Part shown: piece after piece, positions 18,323 through 26,928 of the stretch
Layout: the number at the start of each line of letters is the position of its first letter
Position numbering within the stretch: the first letter of the stretch is position 1
Assembly: GCA_010029825.1 (NCBI GenBank)
Contig: RGVZ01000011.1
Span: 1-51,038, forward strand
From: a bacterium
GTDB taxonomy: Bacteria; Bdellovibrionota_B; Oligoflexia; Oligoflexales; RGVZ01
Direction of reading: 5' to 3'
DNA: 51,038 bases
Notes under the pieces: generated by a model
What the model saw: the letters and a program-made list of their open reading frames with translations, nothing else
The model's database searches: none
What the model was told of the DNA's origin: nothing
Translations under genes and position numbers: made by a program

Positions 18323-18806
18323 GCCGCGTATCGGGATTTACGCCGGCAGCTTTGATCCCGTGACTTACGGTCATCTTGATGTAATCCGGCGCGCGGCGAA
18401 GATCCTGGATCGATTGGTTGTCGCCGTCGGCATCAACCAGGCCAAGCCGCCAATGTTCACCGTCGCGGAACGCATGGAAATGATGCGCGACCTCTGCAAG
18501 GACATGCCCAACGTTGAAGTGGACAGTTTCTCAGGGCTCGCTGTGTCATTTGCCACACAGCGTGGCGCGATCGCGCTCGTCCGGGGCCTCCGGACCGAGA
18601 TGGATTTCGTTTACGAAATGCAAATGGCTCTGATGAATCGCAGTCTTTCCAGCGACCTTGAGACCATCTTCATTCCCACATCACAGGCCTACGGTCACAT
18701 TTCATCAACCCTGGTCAAGGAAGTCGCGACGTGGGGTGGCGATGTCTCATCCCTGGTTCCCCCTACAGTTGCCCGCCGGATTGCCGAAAGAAATCGCAAA
18801 GTTTGA
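18282..18806 (+). CDS. coaD: Phosphopantetheine adenylyltransferase CoaD
   Basis: Transfers AMP from ATP to 4'-phosphopantetheine, the penultimate step of coenzyme A synthesis. The nucleotidyltransferase motif is YAGSFDPVTYGHLDVI (GSFDP plus TxGH-type YGH). The C-terminal ISSTLVKEVA segment matches the second (ISSxxxR/K) motif, and RGLRTEMDFVYEMQMALMN is typical of CoaD. The length is 174 aa, slightly longer than usual owing to a basic N-terminal tail encoded within the rsmD overlap. Cytosolic and essential. Confidence 0.95.
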   Translation: MAARSSQPGKKKPEPRIGIYAGSFDPVTYGHLDVIRRAAKILDRLVVAVGINQAKPPMFTVAERMEMMRDLCKDMPNVEVDSFSGLAVSFATQRGAIALVRGLRTEMDFVYEMQMALMNRSLSSDLETIFIPTSQAYGHISSTLVKEVATWGGDVSSLVPPTVARRIAERNRKV

Positions 18807-18850
18807 CTGTTCGGAAACCTTGCTGATGCCTCATCAATAGCGGTGTCGCG

Positions 18851-21445
18851 ATGACCGGTCTGCGTTGCCTGTTGAACGGAATCCCATGGCTTGCCATTTT
18901 CTGGCTGGCCATGCCGGTTGTCGCGCGAGCGAAGCCGAAACCGGTCATTCCGGTCATCACGGCAGCGCCCCCGAAAAACGTGGATGCCACGCGCGGCGAT
19001 GTCCTGAAACTCTCGGTCAAATTCAAAGCCAACAAGAATCTCGTTCAGCAAGTCAAATGGGTCCTGCGCTCGCAATCACTTGTTTGCCGGGACGCGGAAT
19101 GCACCCTGCGAACCTCGGCAATTCGTCCAGGCAGCCACGCGGTATACGTTATCGTTTTCGACGAGTCAGGATCTGACAGCGTCAAGTTCGACCTGAGGAT
19201 CGATGAACCGCAAAAGGGCAGGACTTCGACGATCGTCAAGGTTGTCCCCGAGCCCGTCACCGCGGAGCGCCGCGAGGAAGACCAGCCGGCAACTGAAGCC
19301 AGCCGATTTTTCGCGAAGCACGATGTCGTGCCAATCCAGGGAAGGACATACGCCCATAGCCGGTCGGTCGTAAACGTGATTGGCCAGTCAGGAGAAAAAT
19401 GCGAAGGCGCCGACACATTGCGAACCGGATCCCCGGGGATGCTGCGATTCGCCCTCCCTGGCGCGGACGAGTCATGGCTGATGGAAGGTTCCATGGTGAA
19501 GCTCCGCGGCAAACCCGGTTCGCGCGCGGTCGCGCGGCTGGAGCGGGGGACCATCCGCTCACGCGCTCTCAATAACATTGACCCTGGTTGGGACGTCGCC
19601 GCAGGTGGCTATGTATTCCGTGGAGACGCGAGGCGCGACATCGTTGTGCAACGTCTGCCGGGAGATGAGATCATTGTCACCGCGCTGCGCGGCACTTTCC
19701 GGATCCACACGGAGGCTACGTTCAAGGGAGCGGCGGACGAAGAGACATTCTTCAAGATCTCACAGGGATCCATGATCCGCCTGAAGGTAACCAATGCCTC
19801 CGCCAGCCAGGACCCCTCCCGCCCGGATCCCGCGGGATCCCCTGCGGAACAGGATTCCGTAGCCGCGATCGTCAGGGCCACGACGCCCCAATATCTAACC
19901 AGGCGGGACAATGCTGATCCGGCGAATTCCATCTTCATCCGGAACAGGAAGCCCTCGAGCCTCGATGAGGCGAACAAGATTGCCAGGACAGCACTCGACA
20001 ACGACGACCCCTGGGTCGCGATCGAGCCACTCCTCTTCCGGCTGGACGAAGCAGCGAAAAATTCCGAAGCGTCTTACCTGACCGGTCGTAGCTATGTTGA
20101 AATGATGCTTTTGCCGGAGGGAGAACAGTGGCTCCAGAAATCCCTCGAGGCCGCCAACAATGATGGCGCGGTGAACGACGCCCGGATCATGCTCGGGGTG
20201 CTGAGTTACAAGCGTCGCGCATGGTTCAATGCCGCCACGTTCTTCAATTCCGCCAACATGGACTCCTGGCTGCGGGACCCGAAACTCGGAGGTGAACGGG
20301 CTTATTTCGCGGGCAAATCATGCGCCCTGGGCGAACAAAGATCTTGCGCCAAGAGGTTGCTGCCGCGGGCTGCCAAGGAAGGCCCAACGCCGGCGGCCCG
20401 CGAAGAGGCACGCCTGCTGATGAAGAAGTTGGACCGGCTGCCTGGATATACGCGGTTTGCGGGACTGACGGTCGGCTACAATTCAAACATCTTTGGCCTC
20501 GCGAAACCCGGCGACAAATCTTCGCTGCCCGAGGGAATCTCCAAAAACCAGACTGGCCTGTGGAGGCTCTCAGGTGGATTTCAGTCACGCAGTTCCGCCT
20601 TGGACGAACTCCCTCAAGATGACCAGAACCGGTTCGGCCTGGCGTTCAACGTGAATGTCGACCGGGGAGGCTATTTTGACTCAGGAGCGACGAACTACGC
20701 CTTGAGTACCTACACCGGTGACCTCGGTATATTTTATACGAGAGCCGCGAAAAAACCGGAGCGGGACGCGGCCAGCGGCGCCGAGCCTGCCATGGATATT
20801 GGAATGCACGCCTATGTTCTTACGGGAGGCGTCGGCAGCCAGCGTGTCCACGATGAGGGCGGAGGTGGAATTACACTTTCCTTGCCATGGATGCTGGGGC
20901 TGGACCTTGGATACAGGCAGGGCAGGGTCGTGGATCCTCAACCGGAGCTCGAGCACAGGATTGAATACCTGACAGGTGAACCGTCCAAGTCAGCGGACGA
21001 CACCGGCAAAATCACGAGGATCTCCCTGAGACTTGTCCCGATGGGCCCGAACTCTCTGACGGGCGAACCTAAAGGCACTTCACAAGTCGCGATTGAGTCA
21101 GAACGCGTCCATGCCACGCGCCAGAATGATCCCACGGGAACGGGCCCCGTGACCATCTTGCGGCCCACGCTGGTCATATCACGCAAGGTCCTTGAGAACG
21201 CGGCCATGTCCCTGATTGGCGGCACCGAATCCATCACGCGAGATATCAGCCAGGCCGACTCACTGGCGACCGGGCTCCCGCTCACGCAGTCAAAATTCCT
21301 GTTCGGGATCACCTTCAAGGCAAACTTGAGCCCGGTGACATCCCTGGACGTCGACGCGCGCCAGATCACTTCATCATCATCCGGCTCAAGCGCCACCTCC
21401 TTCAAACGCTCCGTCGCTACGGTAGGAACCAGATTCGAATTCTGA
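18851..21445 (+). CDS. FecR-domain / TPR / outer-membrane beta-barrel fusion protein
   Basis: An 864-aa exported protein. A signal peptide (about residues 1-28) is followed by an Ig/PKD-like beta domain (40-120) and a FecR-type domain (about 160-300: GADTLRTGSPGMLRFALP, MVKLRGKPGS, TALRGTFRIHTE). A helical TPR-like region covers about 365-525 (WVAIEPLLFRLDEAAKNSEASYLTGRS...). The C-terminal part (about 530-864) has alternating strands starting near RFAGLTVGYNSNIFG and ends in FEF, as outer-membrane barrels do. TPR-plus-barrel recalls Slam/DUF560-type proteins; the added FecR domain is unusual. No sigma or FecA partner is nearby. The last 60 bp overlap the convergent secretin-like gene. Exported location is well supported; the barrel and its role are inferred. 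Confidence 0.7.
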   Translation: MTGLRCLLNGIPWLAIFWLAMPVVARAKPKPVIPVITAAPPKNVDATRGDVLKLSVKFKANKNLVQQVKWVLRSQSLVCRDAECTLRTSAIRPGSHAVYVIVFDESGSDSVKFDLRIDEPQKGRTSTIVKVVPEPVTAERREEDQPATEASRFFAKHDVVPIQGRTYAHSRSVVNVIGQSGEKCEGADTLRTGSPGMLRFALPGADESWLMEGSMVKLRGKPGSRAVARLERGTIRSRALNNIDPGWDVAAGGYVFRGDARRDIVVQRLPGDEIIVTALRGTFRIHTEATFKGAADEETFFKISQGSMIRLKVTNASASQDPSRPDPAGSPAEQDSVAAIVRATTPQYLTRRDNADPANSIFIRNRKPSSLDEANKIARTALDNDDPWVAIEPLLFRLDEAAKNSEASYLTGRSYVEMMLLPEGEQWLQKSLEAANNDGAVNDARIMLGVLSYKRRAWFNAATFFNSANMDSWLRDPKLGGERAYFAGKSCALGEQRSCAKRLLPRAAKEGPTPAAREEARLLMKKLDRLPGYTRFAGLTVGYNSNIFGLAKPGDKSSLPEGISKNQTGLWRLSGGFQSRSSALDELPQDDQNRFGLAFNVNVDRGGYFDSGATNYALSTYTGDLGIFYTRAAKKPERDAASGAEPAMDIGMHAYVLTGGVGSQRVHDEGGGGITLSLPWMLGLDLGYRQGRVVDPQPELEHRIEYLTGEPSKSADDTGKITRISLRLVPMGPNSLTGEPKGTSQVAIESERVHATRQNDPTGTGPVTILRPTLVISRKVLENAAMSLIGGTESITRDISQADSLATGLPLTQSKFLFGITFKANLSPVTSLDVDARQITSSSSGSSATSFKRSVATVGTRFEF

Positions 21446-22501
21446 CCCGGACTGGATCCAAAGCGACATCGTCGCGTCGCCATCCTCATCCCCCCTTCGC
21501 GCGAACAACGGCCCCAACAAGGGAATGCGCTCGAGAATCCATGATCCCTGGATGGACTTGGCGCCGCTTGCGAACTCGACCGCGCCACCGAAGTGCCGGA
21601 TTCCAGGTTCGACCAGTCGCTTCCCCGCGATGCGTCCAGCAAGCAAATGCTGCTCGCTCCCTGATATTCGCTGAGTTACAGCAACCTCATATTCAATCAC
21701 GGCGGCATCCCTGACACAGCCCACCCACTTTGCCTTGAGAGCGAGTCCGTATTCCTTCCAGACATCGATCCGGCCGGGGAACAGTCCGTTAGGGTTTCCC
21801 CCGGAGGTTTGCTGATTTCCGCCTCCATATTGAAGCACGGGTGCCTCCACACGGAATTCGCCACCGCTGCGAGCGATGGCCTCACTTCCGGGAAATATCA
21901 CCAAGCGTGGATTTGCCAATACTTTTGAGTCCACGGAAGCTGCCATGTCAGCACCGGAAATGCCAAATCCGAGGCGTGAACCCGCTGAAACGCCTTTTCC
22001 CGTCGCGTTCAACCATTGGGCGTTGGCCTCGACGTGCAATGGCAACCCGGCCTCGCGCGCCTTGCGTCGCGAATTCATGGAAACTTGAAAATCGAAAGCC
22101 CCCGTGGAGGCCATCATTCCATCACACTCTGGCAACTCACTGCGAGTCATCGCGGGATGCGCAGACGCAGTCCGGACCGGTGCCGTGAATACCTCGACCA
22201 CAATGTCACCGGCTTCGGCTGGACTGCCGGTATCGCTGGATTCCGGATGCACAAGCACAACGCCTCTCGCCGTTCCCGTGAGCATCCAATCGTCCCCCTT
22301 GCCCGGGCGCGCGATCAAAACCCCTTCACGACTCAACCGCAAACGCTTCACGCCAGGCAACTGGATCCTGATCGTCTCACCAAGGGGAATACGCCTCTTT
22401 TTGGGAAATTCCGATACCCCGGCATATGCCCCGCCGGACCAGCCCACCTGCGCCGCAATCAAAAGTACCCATGACGAGACCCTTTTCCGGTCGAACTTCA
22501 C
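21386..22501 (-). CDS. CpaC/RcpA-like secretin, short form
   Basis: A 371-aa protein with a signal peptide (about residues 1-28). An N-terminal beta domain like the pilus-assembly N domain of CpaC covers about 33-105 (KRRIPLGETIRIQLPGVKRL). The rest resembles the secretin core: ANPRLVIFPGSEA, an RIDVWKEYGLALKAKW strand, a VEFASGAKSIQGSWIL strand pair, and the lip-type IPLLGPLFARR motif. Secretins form the outer-membrane channel of Tad/Flp and type II/III systems. It lacks repeated N1/N2 ring domains and the polar C-terminal tail is short. It is last in a four-gene operon (ATGA overlap with the gene before). No ATPase, platform protein or prepilin peptidase is nearby. Secretin homology is by pattern only; a periplasmic paralogue without a pore is possible. 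Confidence 0.5.
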   Translation of the reverse strand: MKFDRKRVSSWVLLIAAQVGWSGGAYAGVSEFPKKRRIPLGETIRIQLPGVKRLRLSREGVLIARPGKGDDWMLTGTARGVVLVHPESSDTGSPAEAGDIVVEVFTAPVRTASAHPAMTRSELPECDGMMASTGAFDFQVSMNSRRKAREAGLPLHVEANAQWLNATGKGVSAGSRLGFGISGADMAASVDSKVLANPRLVIFPGSEAIARSGGEFRVEAPVLQYGGGNQQTSGGNPNGLFPGRIDVWKEYGLALKAKWVGCVRDAAVIEYEVAVTQRISGSEQHLLAGRIAGKRLVEPGIRHFGGAVEFASGAKSIQGSWILERIPLLGPLFARRGDEDGDATMSLWIQSGSEFESGSYRSDGAFEGGGA

Positions 22502-22971
22502 TGGTTTTCCTCCGGTTCCCGTTCAATAACGACATGCGTCAATGACGGCTCACGGCATTTCCGTGCCGGTCTGGCACGCGAAATCGTCATTGGATCCCGC
22601 CCGATGACGGACCTTGCAACAGCCCTGACATCCTCAAAAGAGTCACGCGAGAGTTCTCTGGAAAGCAGGACAGCTGGCTCTGTGGCAAGAAGCTTCATCA
22701 TGCCGTGATGGAGACTGCATGGCTCGCTCCCGGTACGGACCAGTTGAACAGAGTCCCCTGGCATTTCCGTAAATCCAGATAATGCCGTGGGCGGAAACGC
22801 GAACACGACCGAGGGAGACGTCAGCACCCTCGCGGCCGCTGGCCAATTGTCACCTTGAAGGATCGCTGATGCCGAAATACCGAGGATCATCGCCGAAAAG
22901 TGTGTCGCCAGCGACACCATCAGGATATCGACCCGGTATTCCGCAATTCGTCGCGCAAGTTCACGGAACAT
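22498..22971 (-). CDS. Membrane-anchored hypothetical protein upstream of the secretin
   Basis: A 157-aa protein with one N-terminal membrane segment (about residues 13-36) followed by a periplasmic-type domain and a basic/acidic tail (ARPARKCREPSLTHVVIE). The layout is like TadE/TadF minor-pilin proteins, but similarity is too weak to name. ATG 22971 overlaps the stop of the upstream 53-aa ORF (ATGTTCCGTGA), and its own stop overlaps the secretin start. The longer track start at 23025 lies in another reading of the upstream ORF and is rejected. The four genes are translationally linked. Confidence 0.6.
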   Translation of the reverse strand: MFRELARRIAEYRVDILMVSLATHFSAMILGISASAILQGDNWPAAARVLTSPSVVFAFPPTALSGFTEMPGDSVQLVRTGSEPCSLHHGMMKLLATEPAVLLSRELSRDSFEDVRAVARSVIGRDPMTISRARPARKCREPSLTHVVIEREPEENQ

Positions 22972-23122
22972 CTTGATGATCCCCTCGCGGCGCGTCACGA
23001 AGGGCCGACCCGGCTGCCAGTCCATTCATCGTCGACTCCATCCGCACCACAAAAATCCCCCAGTCCGCCACCCAAACCTTGAATACGAGCCAGGAAATAA
23101 CCAACGCTGCCGGGAATTCCAT
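22961..23122 (-). CDS. 53-aa small membrane protein
   Basis: This ORF is too short for the track. ATG 23122 has GGAGGAG five bases upstream, and the frame runs to TGA 22963-22961. The protein starts MEFPAALVISWLVFKVWVADW, one hydrophobic segment at about residues 4-26, followed by a short polar tail with a predicted helix (MESTMNGLAAGSALRD). It lies two bases after the stop of the 81-aa gene and overlaps the next start. Such a short hydrophobic-then-helical protein could be a pilin-like subunit, which is inference only. Confidence 0.6.
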   Translation of the reverse strand: MEFPAALVISWLVFKVWVADWGIFVVRMESTMNGLAAGSALRDAPRGDHQDVP

Positions 23123-23124
23123 GT

Positions 23125-23370
23125 TCACTCCTCCGTGCGTGGCCGCCGGAAAACAACCTCAATTCCCGCCCGGCGCGAGGCCGTACGGGAAACCCGCTGT
23201 TGGTCGCCCTGCAGGTGCTTGACGCGCGCGGCCTCAACAGCCGACTGTTCTTGTTCCGCCACGGCTTGAAGATGGACACCCATGTCCCGCGACAGTTTCT
23301 GGTGAGACAAACAGACCAAAAAGGACAGACCACAGATAAAAGACCATGAAACAAGCGATTGAGTGCCCAT
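23125..23370 (-). CDS. 81-aa single-pass protein, first gene of the secretin operon
   Basis: ATG 23370 has GGAGGG seven bases upstream. A membrane segment at about residues 4-22 (SLVSWSFICGLSFLVCLS) is followed by an amphipathic, Gln/Ala/Arg-rich helix (VHLQAVAEQEQSAVEAARVKHLQGD), probably a coiled coil. The layout resembles TadE/TadG-type N-termini. It begins the four-gene operon, 63 bp after the epmA stop on the same strand. No function is assigned. Confidence 0.6.
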   Translation of the reverse strand: MGTQSLVSWSFICGLSFLVCLSHQKLSRDMGVHLQAVAEQEQSAVEAARVKHLQGDQQRVSRTASRRAGIEVVFRRPRTEE

Positions 23371-23432
23371 GCGTATCCCTCCGTCGGGCAGGTTTACGCA
23401 TGGATCCGCATGTCATGAAGTGAATTCAAATG

Positions 23433-24452
23433 TCAGGGCAGGTGGCCACGCCAGACGGATGCCTGTCGGAACGGGATCAAGCCCGATATCCCTGGATCAC
23501 CCGCGAGCACTGCGAGCAGCCGGTCAATACCCAGGGCATTGCCGGCGCAAGGCGGCAGCGCGACCGACATGGCATCGAGGAAATCCGGATCCTCAGGGAC
23601 CGCCGACAATCCGGCAGCGGAACGCCGTATTGAACTCTCTTTGATGCGAGCCTCGTTCGCGGCCCGTCCCGGAAGTTCCAGAAAGGCATTACTCAATTCA
23701 ACGCCGTGGATAAAAAACTCGAAACGCTTTGCCACGCCGTCAGATACAATCGCAAGCGCTGCCTGTGACGCCGGGTAATCGCAGAGTATCGCGACGGTAT
23801 GGCGCGCGAGCGCGGGCTCCACCTTCTCCAGAAGGACCTTGAAGAAGGCCGTGTCAAAATCATCGTCCTCACGCACCGATACAACACCAGCCTTGCGGGC
23901 ACGGCCGGCCAGTCCATGGTCCATGTCCACCAGATCAATGCCCGCGAATTCCTGGAACGCCCGGGCTACAGTGAACCGGGGAACCGTATCAGGCACACGC
24001 AAGGCATCGCACCCCGACTTCCGCATCCCCTGGACGCAGTGGCGGATGAGGTCCGCCGTCTCGACCATGAAGGCCTCGTAATCGGTTCCGCAGCGATACC
24101 ACTCAAGCATGCTGAACTCAGGATGATGCCACGAACCGAGTTCTCCCCGGTTCCGGAAGCATGGCCCGATCTGGTAGATCCTGTGGCATCCTGCCGCCAA
24201 CGCCTGCTTCATGTGAAGTTCCGGGCTGGAACGTAAATAGAGCCTCTCGCGGTCGCCGCCGAGCGACTCCCACGCGGTCTCGAAATAGTTCAGGTAGACC
24301 TCGGTCCCGGGCGTCCGGACGAGGCATGGAGTCTCAATCTCAAGAAATCCACGTGAGTCGAAAAAATCCCTGACCGCGCGACGCAACGTCGCGCGCAGGG
24401 CAAACACCTCTGACAGAGGGCGATTGAAACGACGGCTCGTTGAATGATTCAT
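23433..24452 (-). CDS. epmA: EF-P lysine-modification ligase EpmA (PoxA/GenX)
   Basis: Paralogue of class II lysyl-tRNA synthetase that attaches (R)-beta-lysine to elongation factor P. It has the catalytic core only: motif 2-like CFRNRGELGSWHHPEFSMLEW, the early IETPCLVRTPGTEVYL, and motif 3-like GNALGIDRLLAVLAG near the C-terminus. No anticodon-binding domain is present. The 339 aa match EpmA (325 in E. coli). ATG 24452 begins 9 bp after the stop of the Lon-like protease, so the two are cotranscribed. EpmB and EF-P genes are not in the window, so the modification pathway cannot be confirmed here. Confidence 0.9.
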   Translation of the reverse strand: MNHSTSRRFNRPLSEVFALRATLRRAVRDFFDSRGFLEIETPCLVRTPGTEVYLNYFETAWESLGGDRERLYLRSSPELHMKQALAAGCHRIYQIGPCFRNRGELGSWHHPEFSMLEWYRCGTDYEAFMVETADLIRHCVQGMRKSGCDALRVPDTVPRFTVARAFQEFAGIDLVDMDHGLAGRARKAGVVSVREDDDFDTAFFKVLLEKVEPALARHTVAILCDYPASQAALAIVSDGVAKRFEFFIHGVELSNAFLELPGRAANEARIKESSIRRSAAGLSAVPEDPDFLDAMSVALPPCAGNALGIDRLLAVLAGDPGISGLIPFRQASVWRGHLP

Positions 24453-24461
24453 CGGAAATTC

Positions 24462-26927
24462 TTACTTCGATTTGTCCCTGGTACGGTCCTTGAGCCGTTC
24501 GCGGTGCAATTTCTCAAGACGGTCAGCGGCCATCTGGAGGGCCGATCCACGGATGAAAGGCGCCTCTCTCAGCGTTTTGATATCTGTCACGCCCAGCGGT
24601 ACGCCCGTAGCAATCTCAAATGCCTCAATGACAGTTGCCACGGGAATGATCTTGAGCTTGCCGGATTCGACAGCTTCCCGGGCGTCACGTTCCAGCATGA
24701 GATTGTCCGCGTTCTGGCGCGGGATGAGGCATGAGAATGTGCCATTTCGCGGCCCGAGGATCTTGCAAGTCCGCCAGAATCCCTCGACCTTCTCGTTGAC
24801 TCCGCCAACCGGCTGGACCTCGCCAAACTGGTTCAAGCTCCCCGTCATCGCGACACCTTGCAAAACGGGTACGCCAGAAATGGCGCTCAGAATGGCGACA
24901 AACTCGGCCAATGTCGCGCTATCGCCATCAATCATCCCGTAAGACTGCTCAAAGCAAATGCTCGCCGCGAGGCCAAGCGGACGATGCTTGCCGAGGACGG
25001 AGTTGAGCAGACCGGTCAGGATGAAGACTCCCTTGTCATGGATCTTCCCGGACAACTTGCTGGCGCGCTCAATATTGATGACACCGTCGTGGCTGATCGT
25101 TGTCGTGCAAGTAATGCGGCCAAGCTTGCCGAACGAGTAGTCCCCCATGTCGTAAACGGCGAGACCGTTGACTTGTCCCGTCTGCTCACCGTGGACCGTC
25201 AGGAGGATGTCCTCATTCTTGACCATGTTGAACAGGTTTTCCTCGATCAAGTTGACCCGGAAATATTTCTCGGACAAGGCCTGCTCGACATGCTTTCGCC
25301 CGACCATCTTCGCGCCCTGCTCGCGGGCGATGAAATCGGATTCAATGGTCAGGTCTTTCAACGCGCCAAATTGCGTGGAGAGGAAACGCTGATCCTCGAC
25401 CAGCCGCGAGCCATATTCAACGACGGTCGCGATCGCTGAACGGTCAAACGGCAGAAGGCTCTCGATCTTGGACCGCGTGGCGACAAACGAAGCGTAGGAG
25501 GCAATGTTCTCCTCGTTCCTCTCCATCTTGTGGTCGAAATCGGCCTTGATCTTGAATATCTTGTGGAAGTCCTCATCCGCGTCGTAAAGGATGTGATAAA
25601 TGTCATCGTTACCGATCAGGATCACCTTCAAGTCCAACGGAATTGGCTCCGGGCGCAATCCGGAGGTCGGCAGCAAAGAATACTGCTCTCCCATGTCCTC
25701 AATATATCCGAGCCGGTTTTTGAGGACTCGTTTCAAGGTATCCCAGATGGAACCTTGCTTGAAGATATCAAGTGCGTTCAGGACGAGGTAACCGCCGTTG
25801 GCCTTGTGGACCGCGCCGGCCTTGATCATGGTGAAGTCAGTCAGGTACATGCCGTGCTCGACATTTTTCTCGATCCGGCCAAACAGGTTGTAATACGTCG
25901 GATTGGTCTCAATGATGACCGGGGCACCCTTGGCGGTCGTGTTGTCAACGAAGACGTTGATCTTGTATCTGCGGAACCGGTCACGCTCCTCGGGCGGCAG
26001 GAACATCTCATGCGGTTGTTCCGGCTGGGACTCCTCGGTCTCTACGAAATCGAGAAGATTCTCAAGGATGTCCGTCTCGACGTTCTTCAGGAACCCGGTC
26101 ACCGCCTCATTGTCGGAAAACTCATTGCGGACGGGATCAAGTTGCGAGGTAACCACTTGCGATCCGATCTCGTTCCGCAAGTGTTCCACATAGTCCTTGG
26201 TTTCCTGTTCGATGGCACGGACCTTTCGCGCGAAATCAAGAACCTCTGGTTCCAACTGGGACCGGCGATCCTCGATCGAGTCCCTCTGGGCGTCCGAGAG
26301 TTTTGAGTATTCCTTTTCGGTAAGGGGGCGGCCCTCGAAGACCGGAATCGTCTCGATTCCCATGCGCGTTGACTTGATGGCGAAATCCAGGGCCTTCGCG
26401 CGTTTCTCGAGATCGCTGAATAACTTCGACTTCCGCTCGTTCGACGCCGAAAGGTACGCGTTTACCGCGTTCTCATAATCCTCACTCTGGAGCGCCGAGG
26501 TAATGTCACTCCTGAGCGACTTGACGAGGTGCTCCATCGCCTTTTTGAGTCGCCGGCCCTCTCCGGGGCCCATACTGATGGCGCGTGGCTGCTCTGACTG
26601 GCTGAAGTCGTAAACGTAGATCCAGTCTTTGGGACGCGGCGCGTCAGCGGACCACTTTTCCAGAAAAGTCTTTATGACACTTGTCTTGCCGGTTCCCTGG
26701 ATACCCGCCACGTAGATGTTGTAGCCAGGTTTGCGGATCCCGAGTCCCATTTGAATCGCACGGACCGCCCGCGACTGGGCGATGAACTCGTGCGTCGTCT
26801 CGACGGTCTTGGTGCTGTTGAACTTGAAGGCTGTCTCAGGACAGGTCACGTAGACCTGGGCTGCTGCCAAACCAGCCGGCAACTTGGATTTGCCGGCCGG
26901 CTTCTTCTGTGCCTGGCGTTTGGCCAT
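24462..26927 (-). CDS. Lon-like ATP-dependent protease (LonB/YcbZ type)
   Basis: AAA+ serine protease of 821 aa without the Lon N-terminal substrate domain. Walker A is GIQGTGKTS (about residues 75-83). A long helical insertion with coiled-coil character covers about 120-330, followed by the rest of the AAA module. The C-terminal Lon protease domain has Ser670 (GDSATLAE) and Lys713 (GGVNEKVEG), a 43-residue spacing equal to that of the Lon dyad. Sequence up to LDIFKQGSIWDTLKRVL matches the AAA_32 group. The start ATG 26927 lies one base after the stop of the 235-aa gene upstream. It probably degrades unfolded or specific proteins in the cytosol. Confidence 0.92.
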   Translation of the reverse strand: MAKRQAQKKPAGKSKLPAGLAAAQVYVTCPETAFKFNSTKTVETTHEFIAQSRAVRAIQMGLGIRKPGYNIYVAGIQGTGKTSVIKTFLEKWSADAPRPKDWIYVYDFSQSEQPRAISMGPGEGRRLKKAMEHLVKSLRSDITSALQSEDYENAVNAYLSASNERKSKLFSDLEKRAKALDFAIKSTRMGIETIPVFEGRPLTEKEYSKLSDAQRDSIEDRRSQLEPEVLDFARKVRAIEQETKDYVEHLRNEIGSQVVTSQLDPVRNEFSDNEAVTGFLKNVETDILENLLDFVETEESQPEQPHEMFLPPEERDRFRRYKINVFVDNTTAKGAPVIIETNPTYYNLFGRIEKNVEHGMYLTDFTMIKAGAVHKANGGYLVLNALDIFKQGSIWDTLKRVLKNRLGYIEDMGEQYSLLPTSGLRPEPIPLDLKVILIGNDDIYHILYDADEDFHKIFKIKADFDHKMERNEENIASYASFVATRSKIESLLPFDRSAIATVVEYGSRLVEDQRFLSTQFGALKDLTIESDFIAREQGAKMVGRKHVEQALSEKYFRVNLIEENLFNMVKNEDILLTVHGEQTGQVNGLAVYDMGDYSFGKLGRITCTTTISHDGVINIERASKLSGKIHDKGVFILTGLLNSVLGKHRPLGLAASICFEQSYGMIDGDSATLAEFVAILSAISGVPVLQGVAMTGSLNQFGEVQPVGGVNEKVEGFWRTCKILGPRNGTFSCLIPRQNADNLMLERDAREAVESGKLKIIPVATVIEAFEIATGVPLGVTDIKTLREAPFIRGSALQMAADRLEKLHRERLKDRTRDKSK

Positions 26928-26928
26928 A

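Noticed and set aside
23433-24452. Full-length lysyl-tRNA synthetase
   Set aside because: Only the catalytic core is present, without an anticodon-binding domain; the length and motifs fit EpmA.
25530-26306. Plus-strand ORF (258 aa) opposite the Lon-like protease
   Set aside because: Shadow of the protease reading frame on the other strand.
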